From positions 310,001 to 374,000 of the forward strand of contig NZ_SLWA01000006.1 in assembly GCF_004345565.1 (NCBI RefSeq): a stretch of 64,000 bases of DNA, given 5' to 3'. This stretch comes from Flavobacterium circumlabens (GTDB lineage Bacteria > Bacteroidota > Bacteroidia > Flavobacteriales > Flavobacteriaceae). Below the pieces are notes generated by a model. It did no database searches. It was not told where the DNA came from and was given only the letters and a program-made list of their open reading frames with translations. Below are positions 1 through 8,474 of this stretch, in pieces. Every line of letters starts with the position of its first letter. Position 1 is the stretch's first letter. Position numbers and translations under genes: made by a program.

Positions 1-1052
1 TCTGTCCGCGAGGCAAATTTAAGTTGTTGAGCGGTATCGTATAATCTCGAGTAAAAGTAATCCTCTCCAAAAATATCCCTTTCAGCAAGCAAAGCATAGT
101 AGGTGGCAAAACCTTCCTGCAGCCAGTGATGTGTGCTGCTTTCGGCAGTAATAAGATCTCCAAACCAGTGATGTGCCAATTCGTGGGCGTCAACATTGGT
201 GTACTTTCTGTCTGTAAAACCAATTGAATCCACTACATAACGGGTGGTAAAAAGCGTTGAAGTTGTATTTTCCATTCCGCCATACAGGAAATCGCGAACC
301 GGAATTTCCCTGTAAATTTTCCACGGATACTTCACTCCTATTTCCTTTTCCAAAAAATCAAAAATACGTTTAGAGTAACGATACGTTGGCTCAAAAGAAT
401 CTTTGTCTTTGTTTTCTAAATAATATTCTAACGGGATTTTAGTTTTTGAACTAAATTCTTTTTTATCAAATTTACCAACAGCAAGCATCAGTAAATAAGA
501 ACTCATCGGGCGTTCCATTTGATACTGCCAATTGATTTGGTTGTTGTTTTCGATTTTATTTTTTAAAATTCCATTCGAAACAACCTCATATCCCTTGTCA
601 TAACTGATTTGTAGATTAAAAATCAATTTTTCATTCACATCATCAAAACTGGGAAACCAATTACTGGTATATCTCCCCTGACCCTGTGTCCAAATCTGAA
701 CTTCAGCATTTTCGATAGCCACAAAATACAAAGCTTGTTTTGGTTTAACCGAATAGTCAAAGCTTAACTGATTTTTTCCTTTTTGAAAATTTGAAATGAT
801 TTTCAGTTCTTTTCCAGTATTTAAAAACACAGCTTCTTTTCCATCGATTTTCACCTGAGTAAATTCCATGTTTTTAGCATCAATTTTAACCGTATCCGTG
901 GGCTGTAAAACATTAAAATCATAAACAACAGATCCGGAAACCATTTTTTCTTTAGCATCTAATACTAATTGTCCAGAAACTGATTTAAAATCAACAAAAT
1001 GAGTCTGTTGTGCAAAAACAAAGCTGGTAATAAAGAGGAAAACATATTTCAT
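1..1052 (-). CDS. M1-family (aminopeptidase N-like) zinc metallopeptidase, C-terminal part outside window
   Basis: The gene reads leftwards from an ATG at 1052 and is still open at base 1, so only about 350 residues are visible. It starts with a Sec signal peptide (MKYVFLFITSFVFAQ), so the enzyme is exported. After a beta-rich N-terminal domain comes HELAHHWFGD (HELAH at about 171-185), which is the HExxH zinc site of gluzincin M1 peptidases with the usual HWFGD continuation. Known family role: removal of N-terminal residues from peptides. The second zinc-ligand Glu, about 19 residues downstream, lies at V-D-S-I-G-F and beyond. The gene is divergent from the PP-loop gene at 1120. Family assignment is firm; substrate is unknown. 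Confidence 0.9.
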   Translation of the reverse strand, partial: MKYVFLFITSFVFAQQTHFVDFKSVSGQLVLDAKEKMVSGSVVYDFNVLQPTDTVKIDAKNMEFTQVKIDGKEAVFLNTGKELKIISNFQKGKNQLSFDYSVKPKQALYFVAIENAEVQIWTQGQGRYTSNWFPSFDDVNEKLIFNLQISYDKGYEVVSNGILKNKIENNNQINWQYQMERPMSSYLLMLAVGKFDKKEFSSKTKIPLEYYLENKDKDSFEPTYRYSKRIFDFLEKEIGVKYPWKIYREIPVRDFLYGGMENTTSTLFTTRYVVDSIGFTDRKYTNVDAHELAHHWFGDLITAESSTHHWLQEGFATYYALLAERDIFGEDYFYSRLYDTAQQLKFASRT

Positions 1053-1119
1053 TGCTTATAAATTTGGGCAGAAATCTCAAAGTTACAAAGGTTTGACCAA
1101 CAAATCGAAGGAAATTTGT

Positions 1120-1890
1120 ATGTTTACTATAGAAAATTATAAGAACGTGTCCAAACCAATCAAAGCCTTATTTAACTGGAGCAGCGGAAAAGATTCCGCA
1201 CTTACCCTGTACAAAATTTTACAGAATCCCGATTATAAAATCGAATATTTACTGACCAGTGTCAACCAAAAATTTCAGCGCATTTCAATGCACGGTGTTC
1301 GGGTGGAGCTACTTGAAGCACAGGCAGAGAGCATCAGCTTACCCTTAAAAATTATGCAGGTTCCGGAAATGCCAACCATGGAAGTGTATGAAAAGGTGAT
1401 GACCGAAACTTTAACCGAACTTAAAAACGAAGGAATTACCCATTCTGTTTTTGGGGATATTTTTCTCGAAGATCTGCGAAAATACAGAGAAACACAACTG
1501 GCAAGAATAGATTTCGAAGGCGTCTTCCCCATTTGGAAGATTCCAACCAGCGAATTGATTCAGGAATTTATTGAACTGGGTTTTAAAACGATTGTAGTTT
1601 GCGTGAACGAACGTTATTTAGACAAAAGTTTTGTTGGCCGGATTATCGATCAGGATTTTATAAAGGATCTGCCTGAAAATGTAGATTTATGCGGAGAAAA
1701 TGGTGAATTTCATACCTTTACATTTGATGGACCTATTTTTTACAAACCGATCGCTTTTGAAATCGGGGAAATCGTTTATCGCAAATATGAAAGACCAGAA
1801 AACGAAGCTTCATCTGATACCGCATGCGACACCAGTGCCACTGATGCTTTTGATTTTGGATTCTGGTATTGCGATTTGATTCCGAAATAA
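1120..1890 (+). CDS. Dph6-related ATP pyrophosphatase (adenine nucleotide alpha-hydrolase fold)
   Basis: About 256 residues if started at the ATG at 1120; a TTG at 1093 could add nine residues but they look unlike the family start. The motif SSGKDS at residues 21-26 is the PP-loop that binds ATP in N-type ATP pyrophosphatases. The later stretch FGDIFLEDLRKYRE is typical of the Dph6 (diphthine-ammonia ligase)-related branch found in bacteria. Bacteria lack diphthamide, so the real substrate here is unknown. The C-terminus ends in an acidic, Asp/Ala/Thr-rich tail (about residues 225-245) that looks unordered. It lies 47 bp upstream of the dioxygenase-like gene in the same direction and may be co-transcribed with it. 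Confidence 0.8.
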   Translation: MFTIENYKNVSKPIKALFNWSSGKDSALTLYKILQNPDYKIEYLLTSVNQKFQRISMHGVRVELLEAQAESISLPLKIMQVPEMPTMEVYEKVMTETLTELKNEGITHSVFGDIFLEDLRKYRETQLARIDFEGVFPIWKIPTSELIQEFIELGFKTIVVCVNERYLDKSFVGRIIDQDFIKDLPENVDLCGENGEFHTFTFDGPIFYKPIAFEIGEIVYRKYERPENEASSDTACDTSATDAFDFGFWYCDLIPK

Positions 1891-1937
1891 AGTACTGAAT
1901 TGATGACAGTTTACCACTACCATTTAAAGCAAACAAT

Positions 1938-2627
1938 ATGGATACATTAATACGTTTTATCAAATTTCCAATCTCTTTTGATGTCGATAAACTCAAAAGT
2001 GACCTTTCGGGAATACTGAATAAAAGCTGGACAGCTCATTACAATAAAAATGATTACACCGGAAAATGGACTTCTGTTGCCCTGATGTCTACAGACGGGA
2101 AATCCAACAATATCTTTGCCTTATCCAATACAGGTGATGAAATGATGAATACCGAAATTTTAGCTTCCTGTCCGTATTTTAAAGAAATTCTGGAGCATTT
2201 CCATTTCGAAAAAACAGCGGTAAGATTGCTGCAACTGGCCGCAGGAGCAGAAATAAAACCTCATTCCGATCATTGTCTGGGCTATGAAGACGGTTCGTTC
2301 CGATTGCATATTCCGATCATTACCAATCCGGATGTTGAATTTATACTGGACGGAAAACGTCTGATGATGAAGGAAGGCGAATGCTGGTATATTGATGCCA
2401 ATTTTACCCATTCGGTTGCCAACAGAGGAAATCAGGACCGTATTCATCTGGTTATTGATGGCATACGAAATGACTGGACTGATTCGTTATTTTATAAAGA
2501 AGCTCCTGAAAATCAATTTGTAAAACCTGAAGTAACAATGAGTGAAGAGCAGAAACTATTGGTGATTGCTGAGTTAAAACGAATGAATACAAGTGCCGCA
2601 AACGAACTGATCAAAAATCTAAAATAG
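1938..2627 (+). CDS. Aspartyl/asparaginyl beta-hydroxylase-domain protein (Fe/2-oxoglutarate dioxygenase fold)
   Basis: A 229-residue soluble protein. The middle carries KPHSDHCLGYEDG (H109, D111) followed by FRLHIPI, and later THSVANRG (H158) with an Arg/His pair near 168-170. This spacing fits the double-stranded beta-helix of the Asp/Asn hydroxylase family, where the two His residues bind Fe(II) and the Arg binds 2-oxoglutarate. The last 40 residues form a short helical tail. The family hydroxylates protein or small-molecule Asp, Asn, Pro or Arg; which one applies here cannot be read from sequence. It is followed after 24 bp by a gene with a HEAGH motif, and the three genes from 1120 to 3155 may form one unit. 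Confidence 0.8.
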   Translation: MDTLIRFIKFPISFDVDKLKSDLSGILNKSWTAHYNKNDYTGKWTSVALMSTDGKSNNIFALSNTGDEMMNTEILASCPYFKEILEHFHFEKTAVRLLQLAAGAEIKPHSDHCLGYEDGSFRLHIPIITNPDVEFILDGKRLMMKEGECWYIDANFTHSVANRGNQDRIHLVIDGIRNDWTDSLFYKEAPENQFVKPEVTMSEEQKLLVIAELKRMNTSAANELIKNLK

Positions 2628-2651
2628 TAATTTTGTTTAAAACCAATTAAT

Positions 2652-3155
2652 ATGCCCGTAGAAGGAAACTTTGAACTACAAAAAATTTTATCGTTCCTTA
2701 AAGAAATAGGATTAGATATAATTGAAAAAGAACTAGATACAACTTTTTTACCCGGATTAAGTTTAGGTCCAAATTGTATTTATATCGATTACAATAAATT
2801 ATTATATCCCGGGGATATTCTGCACGAAGCAGGACATTTAGCTGTTACCACATCCAGTCAAAGACAATTAGCCGGAACAAAAAAAACAGCAGCTGACTGG
2901 CCAACTCAAGCCGAAGAAATAGGTGCAATTCTCTGGTCTTTTGCTGCAGCAAATCATCTACAGTTGCCATTGGAATTCGTATTTCATCCCTATGGCTATA
3001 AAAATGAATCTGATTGGCTCATTTCAAATTTTACCAATGAAAATTATATCGGTTTGCCTTTCCTGGAATGGATTGGGCTTTGTTTAGGAAAAGAACGCGC
3101 TGTTAAGGAAAATAAACCCGCATTTCCGGCCATGCTAAAATGGATGAGAGATTAA
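2652..3155 (+). CDS. Small protein with HEAGH zinc-binding motif, function unknown
   Basis: 167 residues with no signal peptide or membrane segment. Residues 58-62 read HEAGH, a canonical HExxH zinc motif, inside GDILHEAGHLAVTT. About 25 residues later AEE (88-89) could supply the third ligand, as in small gluzincin-type peptidases. The rest is not familiar to me. The start ATG at 2652 follows the previous stop by 24 bp, which suggests co-transcription with the dioxygenase-like gene. The protein could be a real metallopeptidase or a non-catalytic zinc protein. Confidence 0.65.
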   Translation: MPVEGNFELQKILSFLKEIGLDIIEKELDTTFLPGLSLGPNCIYIDYNKLLYPGDILHEAGHLAVTTSSQRQLAGTKKTAADWPTQAEEIGAILWSFAAANHLQLPLEFVFHPYGYKNESDWLISNFTNENYIGLPFLEWIGLCLGKERAVKENKPAFPAMLKWMRD

Positions 3156-3173
3156 TAAGATCTGCTTTTCAGC

Positions 3174-3716
3174 CTATTCAGCATACATTTCCAACAGATT
3201 CGTAACCGTATTCCAGTTTCTGATCGTTGCCGTAACATTTAATTTCTTCTCAATATATTTCTGATCAAATCTTGTTTTTCCGGCGCCAACAGCATATTTA
3301 ATAAATATTCTGTTACCGTCAATACTCGCTTCATCAGGTTTAAACTGACTGATTTTGAGATCGTTTATATTTTCACTTTTCAAAGCAATCGAAACAAAAG
3401 CAACATACAGCTTTTTGGTATCTAAATCTTTTTCTTTTAAGTACGGACTATTTTTAAAACAAGCTTCCAGATCTTCTTTAGTAATGACAATCACAGGAAC
3501 TTCATGTCCGAAAACCTTAAAAATTTCCTGTTTGATCATAAAACCTACCTTCGAAGCACTCTCTTCTTCTGTATCGACAAACACATTTCCGGATTGCAGG
3601 TAAGTTCTAACGTTTTGAAAACCGATATTTTCAAGCATTGCTCTTAACGCTTCCATTTTCATCATATTGTGACCGGAAACGTTGATGCCGCGTAAAAGTG
3701 CCAGATGTGTTGTCAT
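3174..3716 (-). CDS. DUF1697 family protein
   Basis: 180 residues, the usual length of DUF1697. It has the hallmark N-terminus THLALLRGINVSGHN and the central LQSGNVFVDT, both strongly conserved in this family. The C-terminus TATIRNWNTVTNLLEM is also typical (R-N-W-N/T-V). No enzymatic role is established for the family. It is transcribed leftwards and ends 18 bp from the convergent stop of the HEAGH gene. Start at 3716 is preceded by an AT-rich leader. Confidence 0.9.
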   Translation of the reverse strand: MTTHLALLRGINVSGHNMMKMEALRAMLENIGFQNVRTYLQSGNVFVDTEEESASKVGFMIKQEIFKVFGHEVPVIVITKEDLEACFKNSPYLKEKDLDTKKLYVAFVSIALKSENINDLKISQFKPDEASIDGNRIFIKYAVGAGKTRFDQKYIEKKLNVTATIRNWNTVTNLLEMYAE

Positions 3717-3764
3717 TTTTTTAAAGTTTTGTTCAAAGATAAAGATTCAATCGCAATAAAACTG

Positions 3765-3813
3765 AAGCAGTTCAAAGTCCGGGAAAATTAAACCCGAATC
3801 ATTGAACTGCTTT
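3765..3813 (-). terminator. Hairpin terminator after the lipoprotein gene
   Basis: AAGCAGTTCAA (3765-3775) pairs with TTGAACTGCTT (3802-3812), and an inner CGGG/CCCG pair extends the stem. It lies 26 bp beyond the stop of the minus-strand lipoprotein gene and before the start of the DUF1697 gene. The T-run on the minus strand is weak, so termination may be partial. Confidence 0.6.
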
Positions 3814-3838
3814 ATACTTTACATTAGACCTAAACTCC

Positions 3839-4651
3839 TTACTTACAATCTCTTTCAAACAAAGAAGCGATATTGTCTGCATCATAGGTAAGTTCAAAAG
3901 ACGTCCCTGATTCATCTTCTAAAGTATAGGTATTATCCTTAAAACTATACTCTCTAATTTTTAATTGTGTGTAATTATTTTTTGAAAAAGCTTTAAAGAA
4001 TGCCCCGTTGATATAAAATTTGCCTTTTAAAAGATTCTGGGAACTATCATAATTTAAAAACAAATACTCTCTTTTTCCTACGATCTCATTATTGGGAAAA
4101 CCATATTTAATTTGCTCAATTTTAATCAGGTTATCAGCAGACAAAGTAAAGGTTCGGTATACTTTTCCGTTTATTTTTTCCTTTATTTCGTCGCCGTTGT
4201 ATTCATAGGTATAGATTACAGGGTCTAATTGCAGAGGATATATTTTGGTTACTTTTCTGCTGATTAAGATCCCATTATTTAAAGTAAATTCTTTTTTATA
4301 AGGCTTGGATTCCGAATTGGCAGAGTAATCCACTTTAATCGTATTATTATCGTAGGTAACTACATCTTCCACATCATTTGATAAGCCCCATTTGTTCAGG
4401 TTATTTCCATCCGGTACGTGCTGCAATCCTCCTTTCACTTTGTTGATACGGTTTTGAATGTCATATTCAAAACTTATTTTGCCTGAAAAATTGGAATTAG
4501 ATGCGTCATTTGAGATCGTTATATCGTCATAATAAAAGCCTGTTATTTTTGCACTGACCAGACTGCACTCTTTTTCATTATTATCTTCGCTATCTTTAGA
4601 GCAGGCTACGGAAATAAGAGCAATTATTAAGAGTAGGATATTTTTTTTCAT
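3839..4651 (-). CDS. Predicted lipoprotein of unknown function
   Basis: 270 residues. The N-terminus MKKNILLLIIALISVACSKD is a lipoprotein signal with a Cys at residue 17 (SVAC) and then an acidic linker (SEDNNEKE). The mature part is rich in Tyr, Asn and alternating beta-strand patterns (SFEYDIQNRINKVKG, YTYEYNGDEIKEK, YDADNIASL). These resemble the Y-D-x-x-x-R repeats seen in Bacteroidetes surface lipoproteins. It is probably anchored on the outer membrane. No enzymatic motif was seen. It is monocistronic, with its own promoter box and terminator. Confidence 0.75.
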   Translation of the reverse strand: MKKNILLLIIALISVACSKDSEDNNEKECSLVSAKITGFYYDDITISNDASNSNFSGKISFEYDIQNRINKVKGGLQHVPDGNNLNKWGLSNDVEDVVTYDNNTIKVDYSANSESKPYKKEFTLNNGILISRKVTKIYPLQLDPVIYTYEYNGDEIKEKINGKVYRTFTLSADNLIKIEQIKYGFPNNEIVGKREYLFLNYDSSQNLLKGKFYINGAFFKAFSKNNYTQLKIREYSFKDNTYTLEDESGTSFELTYDADNIASLFERDCK

Positions 4652-4678
4652 TTATTAATTGGTTTCTTAAAATTTCGA

Positions 4679-4686
4679 CAAATATA
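4679..4686 (-). promoter_or_regulatory. Bacteroidetes -7 box for the lipoprotein gene
   Basis: On the minus strand the sequence reads TATATTTG, a match to TAnnTTTG, 28 bp before the ATG at 4651. No clear TTG -33 element is visible at the right distance, so this is a partial promoter call. Confidence 0.5.
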
Positions 4687-4794
4687 TTCTTTTGCATTGA
4701 CCACCACTATTTTATTTTTAAAGTTAAATCGCTTTTCTAAACGAGCACATTTCCAAAATTCCTAATTAAAATCTATCTTCGCAGTAAGAGAGAA

Positions 4795-4934
4795 AAGAAA
4801 ATAGAAGAAAGAATATTAGAGTATATATTAATAGACTTTAGTCTTTAGTCTCTATTCTGTTTTCTATACTCTATATTCTAAAAATCTGAAGATCCAACAA
4901 TCTAAAACTCTAAAGTCCCAACAATCTAAAAAAA
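4795..4934. repeat. Low-complexity leader before recG
   Basis: The 140 bp before recG consist of loosely repeated short words (variants of TAGTCT, CTATA, CAATCTAAA). No promoter box or hairpin stands out. This is junk-like spacer that recurs in style at 7044-7260. Confidence 0.5.
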
Positions 4935-7043
4935 ATGTCTAATAATCTCCTCGAAACTCCCATCGAATACTTAAAAGGTGTTGGCCCAAGTCGCGGTCAG
5001 CTGCTTCGTAAGGAATTGGGAATTCATAAGTATGGTGATTTAATTAACTTTTTTCCGAACAGATATATTGACCGGACCCGTTATTACAAAATAAACGAAC
5101 TTCAAAATACGGGCTCTGAAGTGCAGTTGGTTGGAAAAATAATCAATATAAAAACGGTTGAATTTGCTAAAAACAAAAAACGTCTCGTTGCCACTTTCGT
5201 GGATGATACAGGATCACTGGACCTCAATTGGTTTCAGGGACATAAGTGGGTTCGGGAGAGTCTGAAACTGAATGAAGCTTGTGTGATTTTTGGAAAATGT
5301 TCCCTGTACGGAAGCCAGTTCAGCATGGCACATCCGGAAATAGAACTTTTAAGCGAACACGAAAAAAGCCTGCGTTCCGCGATGCAGCCCGTTTATCCTT
5401 CGACAGAAACCCTGACAAATCGTGGTATTTCAAACCGGACAATCAATAAATTAATGGAACAGTTGTTTATTGAAACCCAAGCTTTGTTTACTGAAACGTT
5501 TCCTCCTTATTTAATTGAAGAATTAAAACTGATTTCGAAAAAAGCAGCTTTATTCAATATCCATTTTCCGAAAAGTGCCGATGCCTTGTCAAAAGCGCAG
5601 TTTCGTTTAAAATTTGAAGAATTGTTTTTCATTCAATTACAATTAATCACCAAAAACCTCATTCGGAAACATAAAATAAAAGGGCACCCGTTTACCAAAG
5701 TCGGTGAACTTTTTAATGATTTTTATAAGAATCACTTGCCGTTTCAATTGACAAATGCACAAAAAAGGGTAATAAAAGAAATTCGTGCCGATATGGGCAG
5801 TAATGCCCAAATGAACCGCTTATTGCAGGGAGATGTCGGATCCGGAAAAACCATTGTCGCTTTTATGAGTATGCTTTTGGCGATCGATAATGGTTTTCAG
5901 GCCTGTCTGATGGCACCAACCGAAATCCTGGCCAATCAGCATTTTATCGGATTATCCGAACTGGCTGAAACTTTGGGAATCAATATTAAAATACTCACGG
6001 GTTCAACCAAAACCGCCGCCCGAAAAATTATTCATGAAGAGCTCGAAAACGGGAGTTTACATATTTTAATCGGTACGCATGCACTGCTGGAAGATAAGGT
6101 GAAATTTCAGAATTTAGGGTTGTCCGTAATTGATGAGCAGCATCGTTTTGGTGTAGAACAGCGCTCTAAATTGTGGAAGAAAAATGATATTCCGCCTCAT
6201 GTTCTGGTAATGACCGCCACTCCTATCCCGAGGACACTGGCGATGAGTCTGTATGGAGATCTGGATATCTCTGTTATCGATGAATTACCACCGGGCAGAA
6301 AACCCATTCAGACTGTACACCGATTTGACTCTAATCGTCTGAAAGTATGGAAATTCCTGCGTGATGAAATTGCACTCGGCAGGCAAATTTATATTGTTTA
6401 TCCGTTAATTCAGGAATCCGAAAAAATGGATTACAAAGATTTGATGGACGGATACGAAAGTATTTCACGTGATTTTCCGTTACCGCAATATTCAATTTCG
6501 ATATTACATGGGAAAATGAAACCAGCGGATAAGGATGCCGAAATGAAACGTTTTTCTGAAGGTAAAACCAATATCATGGTGGCGACAACAGTTATTGAAG
6601 TTGGCGTAAACGTCCCGAATGCAAGTGTGATGATTATCGAAAGTGCCGAACGTTTTGGCTTGTCTCAGCTGCATCAGCTGCGCGGTCGCGTAGGCCGTGG
6701 AGCCGAACAAAGTTATTGTATTCTTATGACCAGCCATAAATTAAGTGCCGACAGCAAAACCCGTATGGAAACCATGGTAAGTACCAATGATGGTTTCGAA
6801 ATTGCCGAAGTAGATCTTAAGCTTCGCGGCCCCGGTGATCTAATGGGAACTCAGCAAAGTGGTGTTTTAAACCTTCAAATTGCAGACATTGTCCGCGATC
6901 GGGATATCCTGGCCTTAGGAAGAAATTATGCCCTGAAAATCCTAAAAGAAGATCCTCCTCTTCAAAAACCGGAACATGCAGTCCTGAAAGCTGTTTTTAT
7001 CGAATTGACGAAGAAGAAAAATATTTGGAATTATATTAGTTAA
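4935..7043 (+). CDS. recG: ATP-dependent DNA helicase RecG
   Basis: 702 residues, full length for RecG. The N-terminal part is the wedge/OB-fold domain (IEYLKGVGPSRGQLL at the start, then VQLVGKI...FVDDTGSLDLNWF). The helicase core follows: Walker A GDVGSGKTIVAF, motif II DEQH within VIDEQHRFGVEQR, motif III MTATPIPRTLAMS, and the C-terminal ATTVIEVGVNVPNA and QLHQLRGRVGRG motifs. RecG reverses stalled replication forks and branch-migrates Holliday junctions in the cytoplasm. The gene stands alone between low-complexity spacers. Confidence 0.97.
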   Translation: MSNNLLETPIEYLKGVGPSRGQLLRKELGIHKYGDLINFFPNRYIDRTRYYKINELQNTGSEVQLVGKIINIKTVEFAKNKKRLVATFVDDTGSLDLNWFQGHKWVRESLKLNEACVIFGKCSLYGSQFSMAHPEIELLSEHEKSLRSAMQPVYPSTETLTNRGISNRTINKLMEQLFIETQALFTETFPPYLIEELKLISKKAALFNIHFPKSADALSKAQFRLKFEELFFIQLQLITKNLIRKHKIKGHPFTKVGELFNDFYKNHLPFQLTNAQKRVIKEIRADMGSNAQMNRLLQGDVGSGKTIVAFMSMLLAIDNGFQACLMAPTEILANQHFIGLSELAETLGINIKILTGSTKTAARKIIHEELENGSLHILIGTHALLEDKVKFQNLGLSVIDEQHRFGVEQRSKLWKKNDIPPHVLVMTATPIPRTLAMSLYGDLDISVIDELPPGRKPIQTVHRFDSNRLKVWKFLRDEIALGRQIYIVYPLIQESEKMDYKDLMDGYESISRDFPLPQYSISILHGKMKPADKDAEMKRFSEGKTNIMVATTVIEVGVNVPNASVMIIESAERFGLSQLHQLRGRVGRGAEQSYCILMTSHKLSADSKTRMETMVSTNDGFEIAEVDLKLRGPGDLMGTQQSGVLNLQIADIVRDRDILALGRNYALKILKEDPPLQKPEHAVLKAVFIELTKKKNIWNYIS

Positions 7044-7396
7044 GGTGTGAAGGTACAGAAGTGCAAAGATGCAAAGATGCAAAGGCTCTAATGTACTGAG
7101 GTGCTAAGTCACTGAGATGGAAGATAAAAAAGTCATTTAACTTTCTAAGGCTATCACTTTATAAAAAACAAATTATCCATTATCTAATTGCCTAATTATC
7201 TAGTTATCTAATTGTCTAACTATCCAATTGTCTAATTATCTAATTGTCTAATTTAAAAAAAATACTTCAAAGTATCATCTTAAACACTCGTTATTTAAGT
7301 CTAAAACAGTCTATTAAATTAGTAAGCTTGATAGATTTGAGGCGAAAAAGGCTTTTCCAATTTTAGAACTGATACAATGAAGCATCTTTTTTATAA
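7044..7396. repeat. Short-word repeats between recG and the PAS gene
   Basis: Two imperfect tandem runs lie here. Around 7050-7085 an 8-bp word GCAAAGAT recurs. Around 7180-7255 a 9-bp motif of the form TCTAATTGT/TCTAATTAT is repeated about eight times. No ORF or hairpin terminator is seen. From 7260 to 7396 the spacer is AT-rich with no recognisable signal. Confidence 0.75.
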
Positions 7397-7998
7397 TTAT
7401 TTTTTGGTTGAATTCTTCTTTTCGAAAAAGCCGTTAAAAAAACCTTTGCTGACTTTATTCTTATCATCTTTTCCTGTTGCCACAAGATGATCCACATACT
7501 CCATGTACGTTTTTTTCCGTTCTTCTAAAAAACCGATCAGGTATTCTTCAGAAGCATGTACGCCACTCGCCTCTTCAATATGAATCAGTTTCTTATACAA
7601 AGGTTCTATAAATTCACGATGATTTCCTCCGGGACCGATTTACGGGTTCCAAAGTAACCTACAATTTCTCCATCAGAATCTGAGATAATTTTAAAATCTG
7701 TGATTACCCAATAGTACCTGCCGGTTTTAGACATGTTTTTGATAATAGCATGAATATTTTGACTGGACTTAATACTGTCCCACAAAAATTTAAAAATAAC
7801 CTTAGGCATATCAGGATGGCGGATAACATTATGAGGCTGCCCAATGAGCTCAAATTCATCGTAACCCGATACATCGATAAAAGCTTCATTTGCATACAAA
7901 ATGGTTCCTTTTGTATCTGTTTTACTTAATAGTACTTTCGTTTTATTCCAATCAACTTCTCTGTCTGACGGGGTCGGGCGGGTAATTCTGGTATCCAT
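7397..7998 (-). pseudogene. PAS-domain signalling protein split by a frameshift
   Basis: The first 130 residues (7998 down to 7606) are a PAS domain close to the Aer/chemoreceptor type: LLSKTDTKGTILYANEAFIDVSGYDEFELIG, then IRHPDMP and a WVITDF/GYFGTRK end. A stop follows at 7606. In the next frame the reading continues without a break as EFIEPLYKKLIHIEEASGV and runs to 7397 (a 67-residue piece that would otherwise need a TTG start). The continuation looks like the normal helical tail of such PAS proteins, so the intact protein would be about 195-200 residues. A single-base deletion near 7606-7630, a sequencing error or a programmed shift would all explain this. As written, the product is truncated. 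Confidence 0.65.
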
Positions 7999-8076
7999 AA
8001 ATCTTGTATTTTAAAATTAATATGCCGTTCTCACACTGTGCATAAAATGGTCTCTGTTTCTTAAAAATATGCTATT

Positions 8077-8415
8077 TCATTCTTCTTTTAGTTGTGCCAG
8101 CAGGTCCTTTATTTTCTTAAAAATAACCTCTAACTCATCTTCCAGCCAATCCGGTAAAGTGGCATCGTTGGCTAATTTCAGATGTTGGATATCCCTGGCT
8201 ATCTGGATCATCTTTTTATATTGAAAATCTAAATTCTTCGCAAGGGGATTATCTCCGTACGTGCTAAAAATTTTTGCAACTTCTTTTCCAAATTCTGTTT
8301 CGGACTCTATTTTTTCAATTGAATTTGAAGTCGCCTCATTTTTCAGGAAGAAATCAAAAGATTTTTTTAAAGAATCCAGCATTATATTTGTGGCTTCAAA
8401 ATCATGCTTCGGCAT
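8077..8415 (-). CDS. Small acidic helical protein, unknown
   Basis: 112 residues, mostly alpha-helical by composition (Lys, Glu, Leu, Asp heptads), with no signal peptide or membrane segment. I do not recognise a domain. It lies between the PAS gene (79 bp downstream) and the kinase-like membrane protein (60 bp upstream), all on the minus strand. It may therefore belong to the same sensory operon, perhaps as a small partner protein. That role is inferred from position only. Confidence 0.6.
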   Translation of the reverse strand: MPKHDFEATNIMLDSLKKSFDFFLKNEATSNSIEKIESETEFGKEVAKIFSTYGDNPLAKNLDFQYKKMIQIARDIQHLKLANDATLPDWLEDELEVIFKKIKDLLAQLKEE

Positions 8416-8474
8416 AAAATAAATTTTTAGTTATAATTGAATTGATTTAATAAATTTTCAAATACTACTTAAAC

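Noticed and set aside
7397..7600. Independent 67-residue gene starting at TTG
   Set aside because: The frame continues upstream as EFIEPLYKKL, which joins the PAS protein, so it is better read as the tail of a frameshifted gene.
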